From NCBI GenBank assembly GCA_905234125.1, contig CAJOGQ010000048.1, positions 1 through 62,501 of the forward strand: 62,501 nucleotides of DNA. The letters run 5' to 3'. This document shows, one piece after another, positions 17,367 through 27,115 of this stretch (the first letter of the stretch is position 1; each line of letters opens with the position of its first letter). Position numbers and translations under genes: made by a program. The notes under the pieces were generated by a model. It ran no database searches and was not told the origin of the DNA. It was given only the letters and a program-made list of their open reading frames with translations. This DNA is from an uncultured Bacteroidaceae bacterium. GTDB lineage: Bacteria > Bacteroidota > Bacteroidia > Bacteroidales > Bacteroidaceae.

Positions 17367-18933
17367 ATGACCAGCGAACTAATCATCGATGCTCAGCCGA
17401 AGGAAGTCACCATAGCCCTGCTCGAAGACGAGAAGCTCGTCGAGTTTCAGAAAGAAGGCCAGGACAGCAAGTACTCCGTAGGCAACATCTACGCCGGAAA
17501 AGTGAAGAAAATCATGCCGGCACTCAATGCATGTTTCGTCGATGTGGGTCATGAACGCGAAGCATTTCTGCACTACCAACAAGCACTTCCTCTCCTTAGA
17601 GAAGTATGTGAAGCAAGTGGTGAGCGACCGACGCAAGCTCGCCCCCATGGCAAAGGCTGCAGGGCAGTCCGCGCTGGAGAAAGTAGGAAGCATTCAGGAC
17701 GTGCTGGAACTGGGACAAGAGGTGATGGTGCAAATCACCAAAGAACCCATCAACACGAAGGGACCGAGACTCACAGGCGAAATCTCGTTCGCAGGACGCT
17801 ACATCGTCCTCATCCCCTTCGACGACAAAGTGAACGTCAGTTCCAAAATCAAGTCAAAAGAAGAACGCGCACGTCTGAAACAGCTCATACAGAGCATCAA
17901 ACCCCGAAACTTCGGAGTGATTGTACGCACAGTGGCAGAAGGCAAACGAGCCGCCGAGCTCAACAACGAGATGAGCATGCTCGCCGATGCGTGGAACAGT
18001 TGCATCACGAAGATTCAAAAAGCTACAAGTCTGCCAGTACTTGCACACGAAGAAACTGGCCGAACTGTCTCCATGCTGCGCGACCTCTTCAACCCCTCCT
18101 ACGAGAGCATCCACGTCAACAACGAGGACGTCTACAACGAAGTCCGACGCTACGTCAGCCTCATCGCCCCGGGCAAAGAGTCCATCGTCAAACTCTACAA
18201 AGGCAACGCACCCATCTTCGACAACTTCAATGTGACGAAGCAAATCAAGTCGGGACTCGGGCGCACAGTCAGCTTCAAGCACGGAGCCTACCTCATCATC
18301 GAGCACACCGAAGCCCTCCACGTCGTCGACGTCAACTCGGGCAACCGCAACCGCGGGCTCGACAACCAGGAGGAAAACGCCTTCACCGTCAATATGGAAG
18401 CCGCCGAGGAACTCGCACGACAGCTCCGTCTCCGCGACATGGGAGGCATCATCGTGGTCGACTTCATCGACATGGACAGCTCCGAGCACAACCAGAAGCT
18501 CTACGAACACATGACACAGCTCATGAAGAGCGACCGCTCCAAGCACAACATCCTGCCGCTGAGCAAATTCGGCCTCATGCAGATCACCCGACAGAGAGTC
18601 CGTCCAGCCATGGACATGCGCGTCGAAGAAGTTTGCCCCACCTGCTTCGGAAAAGGAGTCGTACAGCCATCCATCATGTTCACCGACACATTGGAGCGCA
18701 AAATCGACTACATCGTCAACAATCTTGGTATGAAGAAATTCAAGCTCTACGTCAACCCATACGTAGAAGCCTACATCACCAAAGGCCTTATCAGCCTCTA
18801 CCTCAAATGGCAGATGACCTACGGCTTTGGTGTCAAAGTCTATCCGAGTCAGGAACTCGGTTTCCTCCAATACAAGATCCTCGACCCCAAGGGCAACGAG
18901 ATCGACATGACAGAAGAGATGGAAACCCGCTGA
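17367..18933 (+). pseudogene. rng: ribonuclease G (Rne/Rng family), frameshifted as sequenced
   Basis: Codons from ATG 17367 encode a normal RNase E/G N-terminus (MTSELIIDAQPKEVTIALLE to HEREAFLHY, about 70 residues). At 17577 the conserved frame moves by +1 and continues FLSLEKYVKQVVSDRRKL to the stop at 18933. The second part holds the S1-like region, the catalytic Asp in HVVDVNSGNRNRG and VVDFIDMD, and the zinc-link CPTCFGKG. Relatives have about six residues between HY and the F-x-SL-x-KY motif; here only 10 nt remain, so a deletion of roughly 8-14 nt is likely. Intact length would be about 523-525 residues. The second frame could start at ATG 17527 but would lack the N-terminus. An assembly error is possible. 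Confidence 0.85.
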
Positions 18934-19002
18934 CAGCATCAACGCATGCTCCAGCATTCCCCCGACTCCCCACTTCGCGGAGTGAAAGACTCACAGCAAC
19001 AC

Positions 19003-19044
19003 AAAGGAGGATGTGCCCCATCTGGCACATCCTCCTTTTACTTT
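19003..19044 (+). terminator. intrinsic terminator after rng
   Basis: Perfect 15-bp stem (19003-19017 with 19024-19038), a 6-nt loop and a following TACTTTAC stretch. Confidence 0.75.
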
Positions 19045-19051
19045 ACAACCC

Positions 19052-19098
19052 GCATGGAGTCCTCCCTATTATGAGGGGAGGGTTGGGGAGAGGATCTA
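19052..19098. repeat. GC-rich REP-like element (copy 2)
   Basis: CCTCCCTATTATGAGGGGAGGGTTGGGGAGAGG-type sequence: a C-run and a G-run around an AT-rich turn, then a GGTTGGGGAGAGG tail. It lies between the rng terminator and the stop codon of the hydrolase gene, and is related to 11384-11425. Confidence 0.4.
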
Positions 19099-20007
19099 TC
19101 ATCTCACCTTCAGGAGGTCACCCGTTGCGGGGATGTAGTCATCGTCCTTGAAGTTCATCTTGTAGAGGGCATTGAGCTGAATGCCGTAGAACTGGGCGAT
19201 AGTGTACATGGATTCGTCGGACTTTACCTTGTGCCAAGTGTCCTTATACTGGGCATCGGCCTTCTTGGCTTTCTTGTTGAGGAAGATGTTCGTGCCAACG
19301 GGAGGGGTGAAATCTTCGTCCACCTCGTTGAATTTCAGAAGCTTCTTCTTCGCAATCTTCACCTCCTTGGCCAGCGCATCCCAAGTGTCGCCATTGCGCA
19401 TCTGGACGCATGGGATTCCATTGACCATAGCGATGGCATGACGGGTTGGCGTCTCGATGACGGGTTCCACCTTCTTCTTGCGCTTGCGGAGACCAACGCG
19501 ATCCTCGTCGTAGTCATCAAGTTCGTAGGTCTCGATGATGGTGATGAGCCGGTTGGCGTAGGTGGGCGAAGTGGCATATCCGCAGGCCTTCAGCCCTCGT
19601 GCCCATGCCTTGTAGTCCATGGGGTCGAGGTCGAAGAGGCGCTTGTAGCGGTCTTTGAGCAGGAACTTGGAATGATCCTCGTAACTGTCGGCCACGTTCT
19701 TGTATTTGCGGAACTTCTCGTTCTTCCGGTCGTCGTCTTGCTTGACATGAGAGCCAGACCAGTCTGAACTGACCTTGATGCCAAAGTGGTTGTTGGCATG
19801 GGTGGCAAGATAGCTGGAGCCGGCTCCACTTTCGAGCAGAGCCTGTGCAAGCGTGATGCTGGCGGGAATCTTGTAACGGCGCATCTGTTCGATGGCGGCG
19901 TCCTTGTACTTATCGATGTATTGCTGATAAGCAGCGTTCTTCTGTGCTGTCGCAAAAGATGACACGGCGATGGCAACGGTCATCAGGATTGTTCTCAAAT
20001 ATCTCAT
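19099..20007 (-). CDS. glucosaminidase-LysM peptidoglycan hydrolase
   Basis: A 302-residue exported protein: signal peptide about 1-21 (ending SSFATA), then a FlgJ/AcmA-type glucosaminidase domain (about 25-165). That domain carries PASITLAQALLESGAGSSYL, with the catalytic Glu, then NHFGIKV and the late KACGYATSPTYANRL segment. Two LysM-like modules follow (about 190-245 and 255-302, WHKVKSDESMYTIAQFYGI). It should cut glycan strands and bind peptidoglycan, acting in the periplasm in wall turnover. Own TATCTTTG promoter; convergent with rng. Confidence 0.9.
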   Translation of the reverse strand: MRYLRTILMTVAIAVSSFATAQKNAAYQQYIDKYKDAAIEQMRRYKIPASITLAQALLESGAGSSYLATHANNHFGIKVSSDWSGSHVKQDDDRKNEKFRKYKNVADSYEDHSKFLLKDRYKRLFDLDPMDYKAWARGLKACGYATSPTYANRLITIIETYELDDYDEDRVGLRKRKKKVEPVIETPTRHAIAMVNGIPCVQMRNGDTWDALAKEVKIAKKKLLKFNEVDEDFTPPVGTNIFLNKKAKKADAQYKDTWHKVKSDESMYTIAQFYGIQLNALYKMNFKDDDYIPATGDLLKVR

Positions 20008-20060
20008 TAGAAGGATTGAAGATTTGAAGATTTGAAAGATTGAAGTAGTGGTTTCGGTTG

Positions 20061-20068
20061 CAAAGATA
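20061..20068 (-). promoter_or_regulatory. -7 box TATCTTTG for hydrolase gene
   Basis: Minus-strand TAnnTTTG match about 55 nt upstream of the ATG at 20007. The leader is made of short GATTTGAA-type repeats. Confidence 0.55.
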
Positions 20069-20122
20069 CAAAAGAATTAGGAATTAGGAATTAAGATTGG
20101 GGAATTATTTGTACGTCGGACG

Positions 20123-23100
20123 TTAACTTTTTTTACAATAATCAATCAATTGAGCATATAATGGGTTGTTTTGGAGCAGTTTCTCGTTGCCAAGGATGAA
20201 GAGTTGCTTCCTGGCTCGGGTGACGGCGACATTGAGTTTTCGATCCACGATGCCCGTCGGCGACTCAGTGAGATTGGAGAGAATATCGAGTTCGTAACGC
20301 TGGGTGATGGTGGTGCCATAGATGATGATGTCGCGCTGGGAGCCTTGGTAGCGCTCCACCGTGTCGATGACGAGGGATTGGGAAATTGAAGGCAATATCT
20401 TGGCAATCTCGGCACGAACCAGGGCTATCTGACGTCGGAAAGGAACGATGATCCCCAATTGCCGCAGAGGGTCGAAGGGCAGATGGTTCTGCTCGTAGAG
20501 AGAAACGATGGCCTTGACGAGCTGGGCTATCATGCGAGCCTCAAGGATGTTCGCCTTGGGCTGACGGTCTTCGAGCGATGGACGAGGCACATTGATGAAA
20601 GTACATCGGTGAGTGGCGACAAGGTGCTCGATGGGATTCTCCACATTATATATAATATAGGGGAGTTCCTCATGCTGGTGGGGCAATCCGACGGGCAGAA
20701 GACGTCCATCGTAGAATGCGTCAGAAGCAAAGTCGGCAATAGCCGGATGCATGCGACCCTGATGGTCGAGCATCGCCACGATGTCAGGATTGTCGCGGTG
20801 CTGTTCGTAAAGACGCTCGAAGAGGGAATTGCGACAATTCGTCAGTCCGATGGCATGAAGCAAAGGAGAGGAAACCGCCGACTTCTCCTCGCTCTGCACC
20901 ACAACGGCCGGCAACTGCTTGTGATCACCAATCATGATGAACTTGTCGATGGAATCCGAAGTGAGAATGCCCAAGATCTGTGGCTCAAGAATCTGGGAAG
21001 CCTCGTCGAAGATGGCCACATGGAAGTGCTTCAAGCGGAAGAGCGCCGTGTGGCTGTTCATCGAGGCCACCGTGCTGACGAAGATGGAGGTCTCCCCTAT
21101 CCTATCCATCACTTGCTGGCGATTCGTCAGGCCTGCAATCACATGGGAGAGCAGATGCTCCTGATAGGCTGGAGCGCAGGAGAGTTCACGGCCGAGGCGG
21201 ATGTATTTAGTTCGGACAGTCAAGTCAATAGTGTCCAGCATTTGACAAATCTCATCCACCGCCCTGTTCGTGTAGGAAAGCAACAGAATGTTATGCCCCT
21301 GTTCCAATTGCTCCTCCACCATCCGTTTGAGTGCTACCGATGTCTTCCCCGTACCAGGAGGACCCATCAGCAGGAACATATCATCGGTAGAGGGCATGCG
21401 CTGACATAGCAAAAGATCCCGCCGGCGCTTCTCGCAGGTGAGCAAGGAGAAGAGACCGCTGTAGAGGCTTCGGAAATTAGCATCCACATGGTCGTGCTCC
21501 AAGGCATAGAGGTCATCGCGACTGAAGACTTCCTTGTTGCGTTGCACATTCTTCAACTGCAACCAAATGCGTTCAGCATCGTAGGACTCCACGCTGCATC
21601 GGAAGACCTGTTGCGTGATGGCCGAATCACTTTCCGTATTTCGTCGATAGAGAATGACGGCATCACCAATGCGGAAATTCGGCTGGCTCTCCCCTCCGTC
21701 AGAACGATCCAAGCAGATGGCCTCCACCCCATCGTCCATACGGAGGTCAACCACGCGAAGATTCAGGAATATTTCACCATTCTCCATCTTCGTGTTGATG
21801 TCGGCACTCCAGAGAGAAGCCAAAGCACGGGTGGAGTCGGGACGCGTGTCACACAACTTGCTCTCGAACTGCTCACGCTCAATGAACTGGAGGAAAGTGT
21901 AGAAGTACTCGGCAGTCAGTTCGTCCATGCCATGCAGAGCATCTGTGATGGGCTGAATCTCAGGCACCCCCCACCCCATCCAGAACTTGTCACTGCAATC
22001 CTTGTTGCGTCGCAAAGCCTGGGGCGTCAGTTTTGGCACCCACTTGCGGGCTTCTCCCTCCAATAATCCACGTTCCAAAGCCACGATGCCATTGCGAATG
22101 TTCAAAGCACGCAGCACCATCTCCTGAAAGCTGCGTTGCTCCTGCAGATGGGGATAGCGCGAGTAGAGCAGATTTCCCATCACGTCCGACTGCTTCACAC
22201 CCATATTATAATAAAGAATCTCCTTATAGAGCAACATCTGCATCAGATGCTCATCCTTGGCTCGACTGCGATATTCGTCCCACTTGCCCGACTTCAACTC
22301 AATAAGAAACTCCTTCCCCCCCTCACCAAGTTCTATCAGCGCATCCATACGTCCCTGCAAACCCAAAGCCTCGCAAAAGAACGAAGGCTCGATGTGCACT
22401 TTCACTTTTCCTTCCTGCATATAAGGCTGGGCATAGAGTTCCTTGACCACCTGCTGGATGTTCGCGAACTGCCGTTTCGTATCCTCAAAGAACTGCGCAT
22501 TGATTTCCTTACAGGCACAAATGTCAATGGCTCTCTCAGCAAACACCTTGCGCATGGAAGTGAGATAATCTGCCTCAGAGAGATTCAGTGCATCATCCAG
22601 AAACTGATTGGCAAAATCTCCCAACAAGGTATGCACCGTGCTTTCCGAAGGTTTGAACTTGGCTATGAAGTGATTGAACGGCGATTCGCCCCACCCTTTG
22701 ATGCAGCTGGTCACGCTGGTGGTGTCGAGCAGAAAGTCAGGTTCCAACACAATATATAAAGGATGATAAACACCCTCATGGTCGATGGTGAACGACAGGG
22801 CATTGAATTGCATGCCCTCCTTCAGCAACTGCGCCGTCTGTTGCGTATGTTGATTGGTGGTCATGTCCACACGAAACAGTTCCTCTGATGGAATCTCCCG
22901 CGATATAGCATAGATGTAAGGTTCATCGATATGATGAACCATGAAGCGGATGCGACGTTGCCGGGCGACCTGTTCCATGCGTTCTCGTGGCATGGGCAAG
23001 GCCTCCACATCGGGCAACTTCCCCACAAACACAGCCGGGATGCGTGTGTCGGTGAAATGCGACAACGCCTCGACAAAGATGCGCACATCCACCAGAAACG

Positions 23101-23359
23101 TGTGTTCATCCATCTCCAAACCTAAATGAGAAACCTGCCTTGCACGCCAACGAAACGAATCTACCCCATGCAGAGGGTAGTTCGTCAGTCGGCACACAGC
23201 CTGAAGCCGCGAAAAGAAATCGTTGTATTCAGCAGGCAAGTCTTTAGTCTTCTCAATGCACACACGATGCAACGTATCGTAGAAATAGCGATACTTCTGC
23301 TTCTGTGTCTGCTCAGAGAGAAAGACCTCCTGAACTTCCTGCCAAACGCTATCCATCAT
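20123..23359 (-). CDS. Dna2-like PD-(D/E)XK nuclease fused to SF1 helicase
   Basis: ATG 23359 overlaps the pyrD stop as ATGA and gives a 1078-residue protein; an open extension to 23416 is ignored because it lies within pyrD. Around residues 335-380 sits a PD-(D/E)XK nuclease core ([23 protein letters not shown], then [10 protein letters not shown]). The C-terminal half is a superfamily 1 helicase: Walker [19 protein letters not shown] (about 664), Walker [15 protein letters not shown], motif [16 protein letters not shown] and motif [15 protein letters not shown]. The order nuclease then helicase is that of Dna2. It probably processes DNA ends or flaps, but it could also be a defence-type enzyme. 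It is translationally coupled to pyrimidine genes. Confidence 0.85.
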   Translation of the reverse strand: MMDSVWQEVQEVFLSEQTQKQKYRYFYDTLHRVCIEKTKDLPAEYNDFFSRLQAVCRLTNYPLHGVDSFRWRARQVSHLGLEMDEHTFLVDVRIFVEALSHFTDTRIPAVFVGKLPDVEALPMPRERMEQVARQRRIRFMVHHIDEPYIYAISREIPSEELFRVDMTTNQHTQQTAQLLKEGMQFNALSFTIDHEGVYHPLYIVLEPDFLLDTTSVTSCIKGWGESPFNHFIAKFKPSESTVHTLLGDFANQFLDDALNLSEADYLTSMRKVFAERAIDICACKEINAQFFEDTKRQFANIQQVVKELYAQPYMQEGKVKVHIEPSFFCEALGLQGRMDALIELGEGGKEFLIELKSGKWDEYRSRAKDEHLMQMLLYKEILYYNMGVKQSDVMGNLLYSRYPHLQEQRSFQEMVLRALNIRNGIVALERGLLEGEARKWVPKLTPQALRRNKDCSDKFWMGWGVPEIQPITDALHGMDELTAEYFYTFLQFIEREQFESKLCDTRPDSTRALASLWSADINTKMENGEIFLNLRVVDLRMDDGVEAICLDRSDGGESQPNFRIGDAVILYRRNTESDSAITQQVFRCSVESYDAERIWLQLKNVQRNKEVFSRDDLYALEHDHVDANFRSLYSGLFSLLTCEKRRRDLLLCQRMPSTDDMFLLMGPPGTGKTSVALKRMVEEQLEQGHNILLLSYTNRAVDEICQMLDTIDLTVRTKYIRLGRELSCAPAYQEHLLSHVIAGLTNRQQVMDRIGETSIFVSTVASMNSHTALFRLKHFHVAIFDEASQILEPQILGILTSDSIDKFIMIGDHKQLPAVVVQSEEKSAVSSPLLHAIGLTNCRNSLFERLYEQHRDNPDIVAMLDHQGRMHPAIADFASDAFYDGRLLPVGLPHQHEELPYIIYNVENPIEHLVATHRCTFINVPRPSLEDRQPKANILEARMIAQLVKAIVSLYEQNHLPFDPLRQLGIIVPFRRQIALVRAEIAKILPSISQSLVIDTVERYQGSQRDIIIYGTTITQRYELDILSNLTESPTGIVDRKLNVAVTRARKQLFILGNEKLLQNNPLYAQLIDYCKKS

Positions 23360-24267
23360 GCATTCAACTGTCCTACAATCTCGCTGACAGATTTGCAACC
23401 GTGCTGATCGAGCCAATCATTGATGCCCTCAGCCACCTTCACCGTCACGGCTGGATCGATGAAATTTGCCGTACCAATCTCAATGGCTGAGGCGCCAGCC
23501 ATGAAGAACTCAATGGCATCGTGAGCATCCATGATGCCTCCAAGACCCACCACAGGAATGTTGACCGCCTTGGCCACCTGCCACACACATCTCACAGCTA
23601 CAGGCTTCACTGCCGGTCCCGACATGCCACCTGTCGCAATGCTCAGCACTGGTTTCCGCTTCTCAATGTCTATCACCATGCCCATCAACGTATTGATGAG
23701 CGACACGGCATCGGCTCCAGCATCTTGTACAGCCTTGGCTATATCTGCAATCGATGTCACATTGGGTGAAAGTTTCACAATCAATGTCTTATGATAGGCT
23801 TTCCTCACCGCTTTCACCACAGCCGAAGCCCCTTCGGTTGTCACGCCAAAAGCCATGCCCCCTTGCTTCACATTGGGACAGGAAATGTTCAGCTCAATGG
23901 CAGGAATATTCTCCAACGCATCGATGCGACGCGCACATTCCGCATAGTCTTCGAGCGAAGAGCCACTCACATTCACAATCATGTTGGTGCGGATGTCCTT
24001 GATTTCGGGGTAGATATGCTCGCAGAAATAATCCACTCCTTTGTTCTGCAAACCCACACAATTAAGCATGCCACTCGCAGTCTCCACCATGCGGGGATAG
24101 TCATTGCCTTCACGTGGATGGAGCGTTGTACCCTTCACAATGATGCCACCGATGTCTTCCAAATTCACAAAATCAGCAAATTCGACACCATATCCAAATG
24201 TGCCCGAAGCGGTCATCACGGGGTTCTTCATCGTCAGACCCGCTATTTTTGTCTTCAAATCAGCCAT
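23356..24267 (-). CDS. pyrD: dihydroorotate dehydrogenase B, catalytic subunit
   Basis: A 303-residue class 1B enzyme that oxidises dihydroorotate to orotate with FMN, passing electrons to PyrK. Landmarks are [36 protein letters not shown], the active-site region [12 protein letters not shown], and the FMN-phosphate site [15 protein letters not shown]. Length is normal. It starts 3 nt after the pyrK stop and its own stop overlaps the helicase start, so the three genes form one operon. Confidence 0.95.
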   Translation of the reverse strand: MADLKTKIAGLTMKNPVMTASGTFGYGVEFADFVNLEDIGGIIVKGTTLHPREGNDYPRMVETASGMLNCVGLQNKGVDYFCEHIYPEIKDIRTNMIVNVSGSSLEDYAECARRIDALENIPAIELNISCPNVKQGGMAFGVTTEGASAVVKAVRKAYHKTLIVKLSPNVTSIADIAKAVQDAGADAVSLINTLMGMVIDIEKRKPVLSIATGGMSGPAVKPVAVRCVWQVAKAVNIPVVGLGGIMDAHDAIEFFMAGASAIEIGTANFIDPAVTVKVAEGINDWLDQHGCKSVSEIVGQLNA

Positions 24268-24270
24268 ATC

Positions 24271-25044
24271 CTACACCTCCCAAGTTAAATCGTTAATATC
24301 AAATACGGGGCCTTCCTTGCACACACACACATTGCCTTTCACGGTCTTCTCCACACAACACAGACAAGCCCCCAATCCGCATGCCATCATATTTTCGAGA
24401 CTCACTTCACAAGGCGTATTCGTCGCCTTTGCATATCTGGCCACACTCACCATCATGGGCTTGGGGCCACACACGGAGATGCGGTCGAAGGTCTTATTAT
24501 TTAATAATGTGTGTTGTGTCACAAAGCCTTTCTCTCCCTCTGAACCATCCTCAGTGGTCACATACACGGGGGCAATGGCCTTAAAGAGATCTTGTTCAAG
24601 CAAGTCACTCTTGCACCTTGCCCCCAATAGGAACACAGGTTTCGCCCCATGCTCCTTGAGATACTTTCCATAATCGAGCAAAGGAGCCACACCCACTCCG
24701 CCACCAACGAGCAGCACCTTCTCGCCCTGCTTCTGAACAGGAGAAAAGCCATTGCCCAAAGGAAAGACAAGGTTCAGCGTGTCGCCCACCTTCAATTTGG
24801 CTAATTGTTGAGTGCCATGACCCACTTTCTTGATGAGCAACCACAATTCGTTCTTCTCCCTATCCACATAGTTGATGGAGATAGGACGACGGAGGAAGGT
24901 CTTGGGACTTCCCTCCACTTTCACCTCCACAAACTGTCCAGGGAGGCATTCTGGAAGAGGTTCGGTGTCCGTCAGTTTCAACAGCACATACCATTCATGT
25001 GGAAACTCGACCTCCTTCACTTTCAAATCTTTTACGTATTTCAT
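24271..25044 (-). CDS. pyrK: dihydroorotate dehydrogenase B, electron-transfer subunit
   Basis: A 257-residue FAD and [2Fe-2S] subunit that passes electrons from PyrD to NAD. The FAD domain has RRPISINYVD, the NAD site is LLVGGGVGVAPLLDYGK, and the iron-sulphur ligands lie in the C-terminal SLENMMACGLGACLCCVEK and the later Cys in CVCKEGPVF. First gene of pyrK-pyrD-helicase. Its leader (about 100 nt from a TAATTTTG box) contains a repeat-built stem-loop at 25065-25139. Confidence 0.94.
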   Translation of the reverse strand: MKYVKDLKVKEVEFPHEWYVLLKLTDTEPLPECLPGQFVEVKVEGSPKTFLRRPISINYVDREKNELWLLIKKVGHGTQQLAKLKVGDTLNLVFPLGNGFSPVQKQGEKVLLVGGGVGVAPLLDYGKYLKEHGAKPVFLLGARCKSDLLEQDLFKAIAPVYVTTEDGSEGEKGFVTQHTLLNNKTFDRISVCGPKPMMVSVARYAKATNTPCEVSLENMMACGLGACLCCVEKTVKGNVCVCKEGPVFDINDLTWEV

Positions 25045-25064
25045 TTTCTTCTTTCAAAATGAGC

Positions 25065-25139
25065 CGTTTTTAAAAAGGTAACCTTTTTTATCAGAAAAGT
25101 TAACCTTTTTTGCCAGAAAAGCTAACCTTTTTAAAAACG
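25065..25139 (-). repeat. 22-bp triplet repeat inside a 15-bp inverted repeat, pyrK leader
   Basis: CGTTTTTAAAAAGGT (25065-25079) is perfectly inverted at 25125-25139. Between and within the arms, TAACCTTTTT recurs at 25079, 25101 and 25123, an exact 22-bp period. On the transcribed strand each unit reads AAAAGGTTAxCTTTT, which can form its own 5-bp stem. Confidence 0.75.
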
Positions 25140-25153
25140 ACCGTATTCTTAAG

Positions 25154-25161
25154 CAAAATTA
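25154..25161 (-). promoter_or_regulatory. -7 box TAATTTTG for pyrK operon
   Basis: Minus-strand TAnnTTTG match. Transcription would start near 25148 and run through the 22-bp repeats before pyrK. Confidence 0.5.
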
Positions 25162-25170
25162 CACATCCTC

Positions 25171-26133
25171 TTAAATTCCCCATGCAGCAGGATTGCACTC
25201 CTTCTCCAACGGCTTCTCCTGCTTGTCGTCCAACTGGAAGAAGAAATCCATTCCGGTCTCCTTTTCCACCTTATCCACCGACACGGCATAGTCGCGCATG
25301 TCGCCACTACAAGCCTGGTTGGGATAGATGAAACCGATTGCCTTGGGCACACGTCCCAACGTGAGTATCACCTTGAAGAAACGGTCGGGCACAGCAATCT
25401 TCATGTTCTTGCGCTGTCCGATGGTTTTGGGAGGATAGCTGTCGAAGATGGGGCCACAGCAAATGTAGAGCGTTCCATAGTTTTTGGCCCACGAACGGCA
25501 CTGCACCTCCAGGTCGTTCCATGCCCCGGTGTTCAGATTGTGATTCTGCGGACAGATGTTCGTCATCAGGAACGATTCCTCCATAGCCTTCTGCATGTTC
25601 TTGTTGTCACCAGCAGGACACATGTGACCACGGTCATAGCCCGACCCATTGTAGTCGTAGAAGTCCACTCTCGAACTCTCACCCATCGCATTGTCGGCAT
25701 AGAACTTGTTGGTTCGTTGCACTTTGCCACTTGCACGACTCGGTGTAAGACTCCAGCACACATAGTTAGGACACAAATTCTGGACATTATACGAGATGAT
25801 GAACTGCGACTTGAACAAAAGCATCTCGTTCACCTTCACCAAAGCGGCAGGCTGCTCCAGATTCTCGTAAGGAGTCTGCGAAAGCCCCTCCTCGGGCGCT
25901 TCGATGCTCCGTCTTTCCTCCTCAAACATGGCAGTCTGCTCCGCTTCCTGCTCCGCATAGGCCGCATTGCGTTCAGCACTGCTCACCACCACCGCCTGCC
26001 CATTGTTCACCTCAGCAGGAAGTTTGTCACCCATGTTGCCACATGCCCACAACTGATTGATGCCTGCCACAGCTCCGCAAAGCAACACGCTCATCGCCAA
26101 AATGGACAGCGACTTTTTCTTTTCTTTCATCAT
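25171..26133 (-). CDS. exported DNA/RNA non-specific endonuclease
   Basis: A 320-residue protein with a signal anchor or signal peptide at about 8-30 and an acidic linker (about 50-100, EEERRSIEAPEEG). The NUC1/Serratia nuclease fold follows: the catalytic motif is DRGHMCPAGD (about residue 167), with metal-binding Asn in MTNICPQNHNLNTGAWNDLE and the later CGPIFD segment. It should degrade DNA and RNA without sequence preference in the periplasm or outside, either for nutrition or for competition. No immunity gene is visible beside it. ATG 26130 is an equally good start. Confidence 0.9.
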   Translation of the reverse strand: MMKEKKKSLSILAMSVLLCGAVAGINQLWACGNMGDKLPAEVNNGQAVVVSSAERNAAYAEQEAEQTAMFEEERRSIEAPEEGLSQTPYENLEQPAALVKVNEMLLFKSQFIISYNVQNLCPNYVCWSLTPSRASGKVQRTNKFYADNAMGESSRVDFYDYNGSGYDRGHMCPAGDNKNMQKAMEESFLMTNICPQNHNLNTGAWNDLEVQCRSWAKNYGTLYICCGPIFDSYPPKTIGQRKNMKIAVPDRFFKVILTLGRVPKAIGFIYPNQACSGDMRDYAVSVDKVEKETGMDFFFQLDDKQEKPLEKECNPAAWGI

Positions 26134-26182
26134 TTTTCCTCGATTTTAGCCCCTTTCCGAGGGGTATTTGTGTTTTTTCTTG

Positions 26183-26190
26183 CAAATTTA
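26183..26190 (-). promoter_or_regulatory. -7 box TAAATTTG for endonuclease gene
   Basis: Minus-strand TAnnTTTG match about 50 nt upstream of the ATG at 26133. Confidence 0.5.
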
Positions 26191-26234
26191 GGAAAGATTT
26201 TCATGAAAAGATGCTTTATGATAAAAAAAAGTAG

Positions 26235-26242
26235 TACCTTTG
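26235..26242 (+). promoter_or_regulatory. -7 box TACCTTTG for tRNA-Thr
   Basis: Plus-strand consensus box 43 nt before the tRNA 5' end. Confidence 0.6.
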
Positions 26243-26285
26243 CATCGCTTTTAACAAAAGGCACGGTCTTTTTGCTATTTGCATT

Positions 26286-26358
26286 GCCGAATTGGCTCAG
26301 TCGGTAGAGCAACGCATTCGTAATGCGTGGGTCGGCGGTTCGAGTCCGCCATTCGGCT
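26286..26358 (+). tRNA. tRNA-Thr, anticodon CGT
   Basis: A 73-nt cloverleaf folds without mismatch. The acceptor is GCCGAAT with ATTCGGC, the D stem GCTC with GAGC, the anticodon stem ACGCA with TGCGT around loop TTCGTAA (anticodon CGT, reading ACG), and the T stem GGCGG with CCGCC around TTCGAGT. The discriminator is T and CCA is not encoded. Confidence 0.97.
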
Positions 26359-26380
26359 CAAAGAAGTGAACTCTAATCTA

Positions 26381-26468
26381 AAAATTAAGAACTAAAAACT
26401 AAAAGTAACAGTATCTCCCACTCGGATGGTTGGAAACTTCTACTTTTAGTTTTTAGTTTTTATTTTTT
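26381..26468. repeat. AT-rich inverted repeat between tRNA-Thr and ruvC
   Basis: AAAAATTAAGAACTAAAAAC plus TAAAAGTA (26381-26408) pairs with its near-complement at 26441-26468 around a 32-nt loop. It could end tRNA transcription or belong to the common AAAACTAAAA simple repeats of this genome. Confidence 0.5.
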
Positions 26469-26477
26469 AACTTGTCA

Positions 26478-27050
26478 ATGAAAGCAAACGCAAACATAGA
26501 GAAAATCATCCTTGGTGTTGACCCTGGCACCAATGTGATGGGCTATGGCGTGCTGAGCGTGAAGGGCAACAAGGCCGAACTGGTGGCGATGGGTGTCATC
26601 GAACTGAAGAAGTACGCGAGCCACTATCTGCGTCTGGGCAAGATTTTTGAGCGCATCACCTCCATCATCGACTCCTACAAGCCCGACGAGATGGCCATCG
26701 AAGCCCCCTTCTTCGGCAAGAACGTGCAGTCGATGCTCAAGCTCGGACGTGCTCAGGGAGTGGCCATCACCGCTGCCATCATGCGCGACATCCCCATCAC
26801 CGAATATGAACCACGCAAAATCAAGGTGGCCATCACCGGCAATGGTTCCGCATCCAAAGAGCAGGTGGCGGGCATGCTCCAGCGGATGCTCCACATCAAC
26901 AAGGAAGACATGGACGTGCAACTCGATGCCACCGATGCCCTTGGCGCCGCCTATTGCCACTTTCTTCAGATGGGCAAGCCCGAAGTGGAGCACAAGTTCA
27001 GCTCGTGGAAAGACTTTGTCAACAAGAACGCCGACAAGGTGCATGAGTGA
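26478..27050 (+). CDS. ruvC: Holliday junction resolvase RuvC
   Basis: A 190-residue endonuclease that cuts Holliday junctions with RuvAB. The first acidic residue is in [14 protein letters not shown], the second (Glu) in [16 protein letters not shown], and the late pair in [16 protein letters not shown]. The frame opens earlier through a TTG at 26472, but ATG 26478 is the sensible start. Family length is 160-190. It lies alone after the tRNA and 65 nt before the caspase gene. Confidence 0.95.
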   Translation: MKANANIEKIILGVDPGTNVMGYGVLSVKGNKAELVAMGVIELKKYASHYLRLGKIFERITSIIDSYKPDEMAIEAPFFGKNVQSMLKLGRAQGVAITAAIMRDIPITEYEPRKIKVAITGNGSASKEQVAGMLQRMLHINKEDMDVQLDATDALGAAYCHFLQMGKPEVEHKFSSWKDFVNKNADKVHE

Positions 27051-27115
27051 AGCATCATACAAATATAATAAAGCCAAAACATCATAAACCCGAAATATCA
27101 TAAAACCAAAACACT

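Noticed and set aside
17580-17600. Programmed +1 frameshifting at CTTAGAG in rng
   Set aside because: The conserved F-x-SL-x-KY motif is already in the +1 frame upstream of that site, so the shift must occur earlier, where no slippery sequence is visible.
17578-19151. Long plus-strand frame continuing from the rng start codon past the lesion
   Set aside because: Beyond 17577 it is a shadow of the conserved RNase G frame: Arg/His/Pro/Gln-rich with no recognisable domain.
25171-26133. Toxin-immunity pair for the exported nuclease
   Set aside because: No small ORF with inhibitor features lies beside it and no secretion or delivery domain is present.
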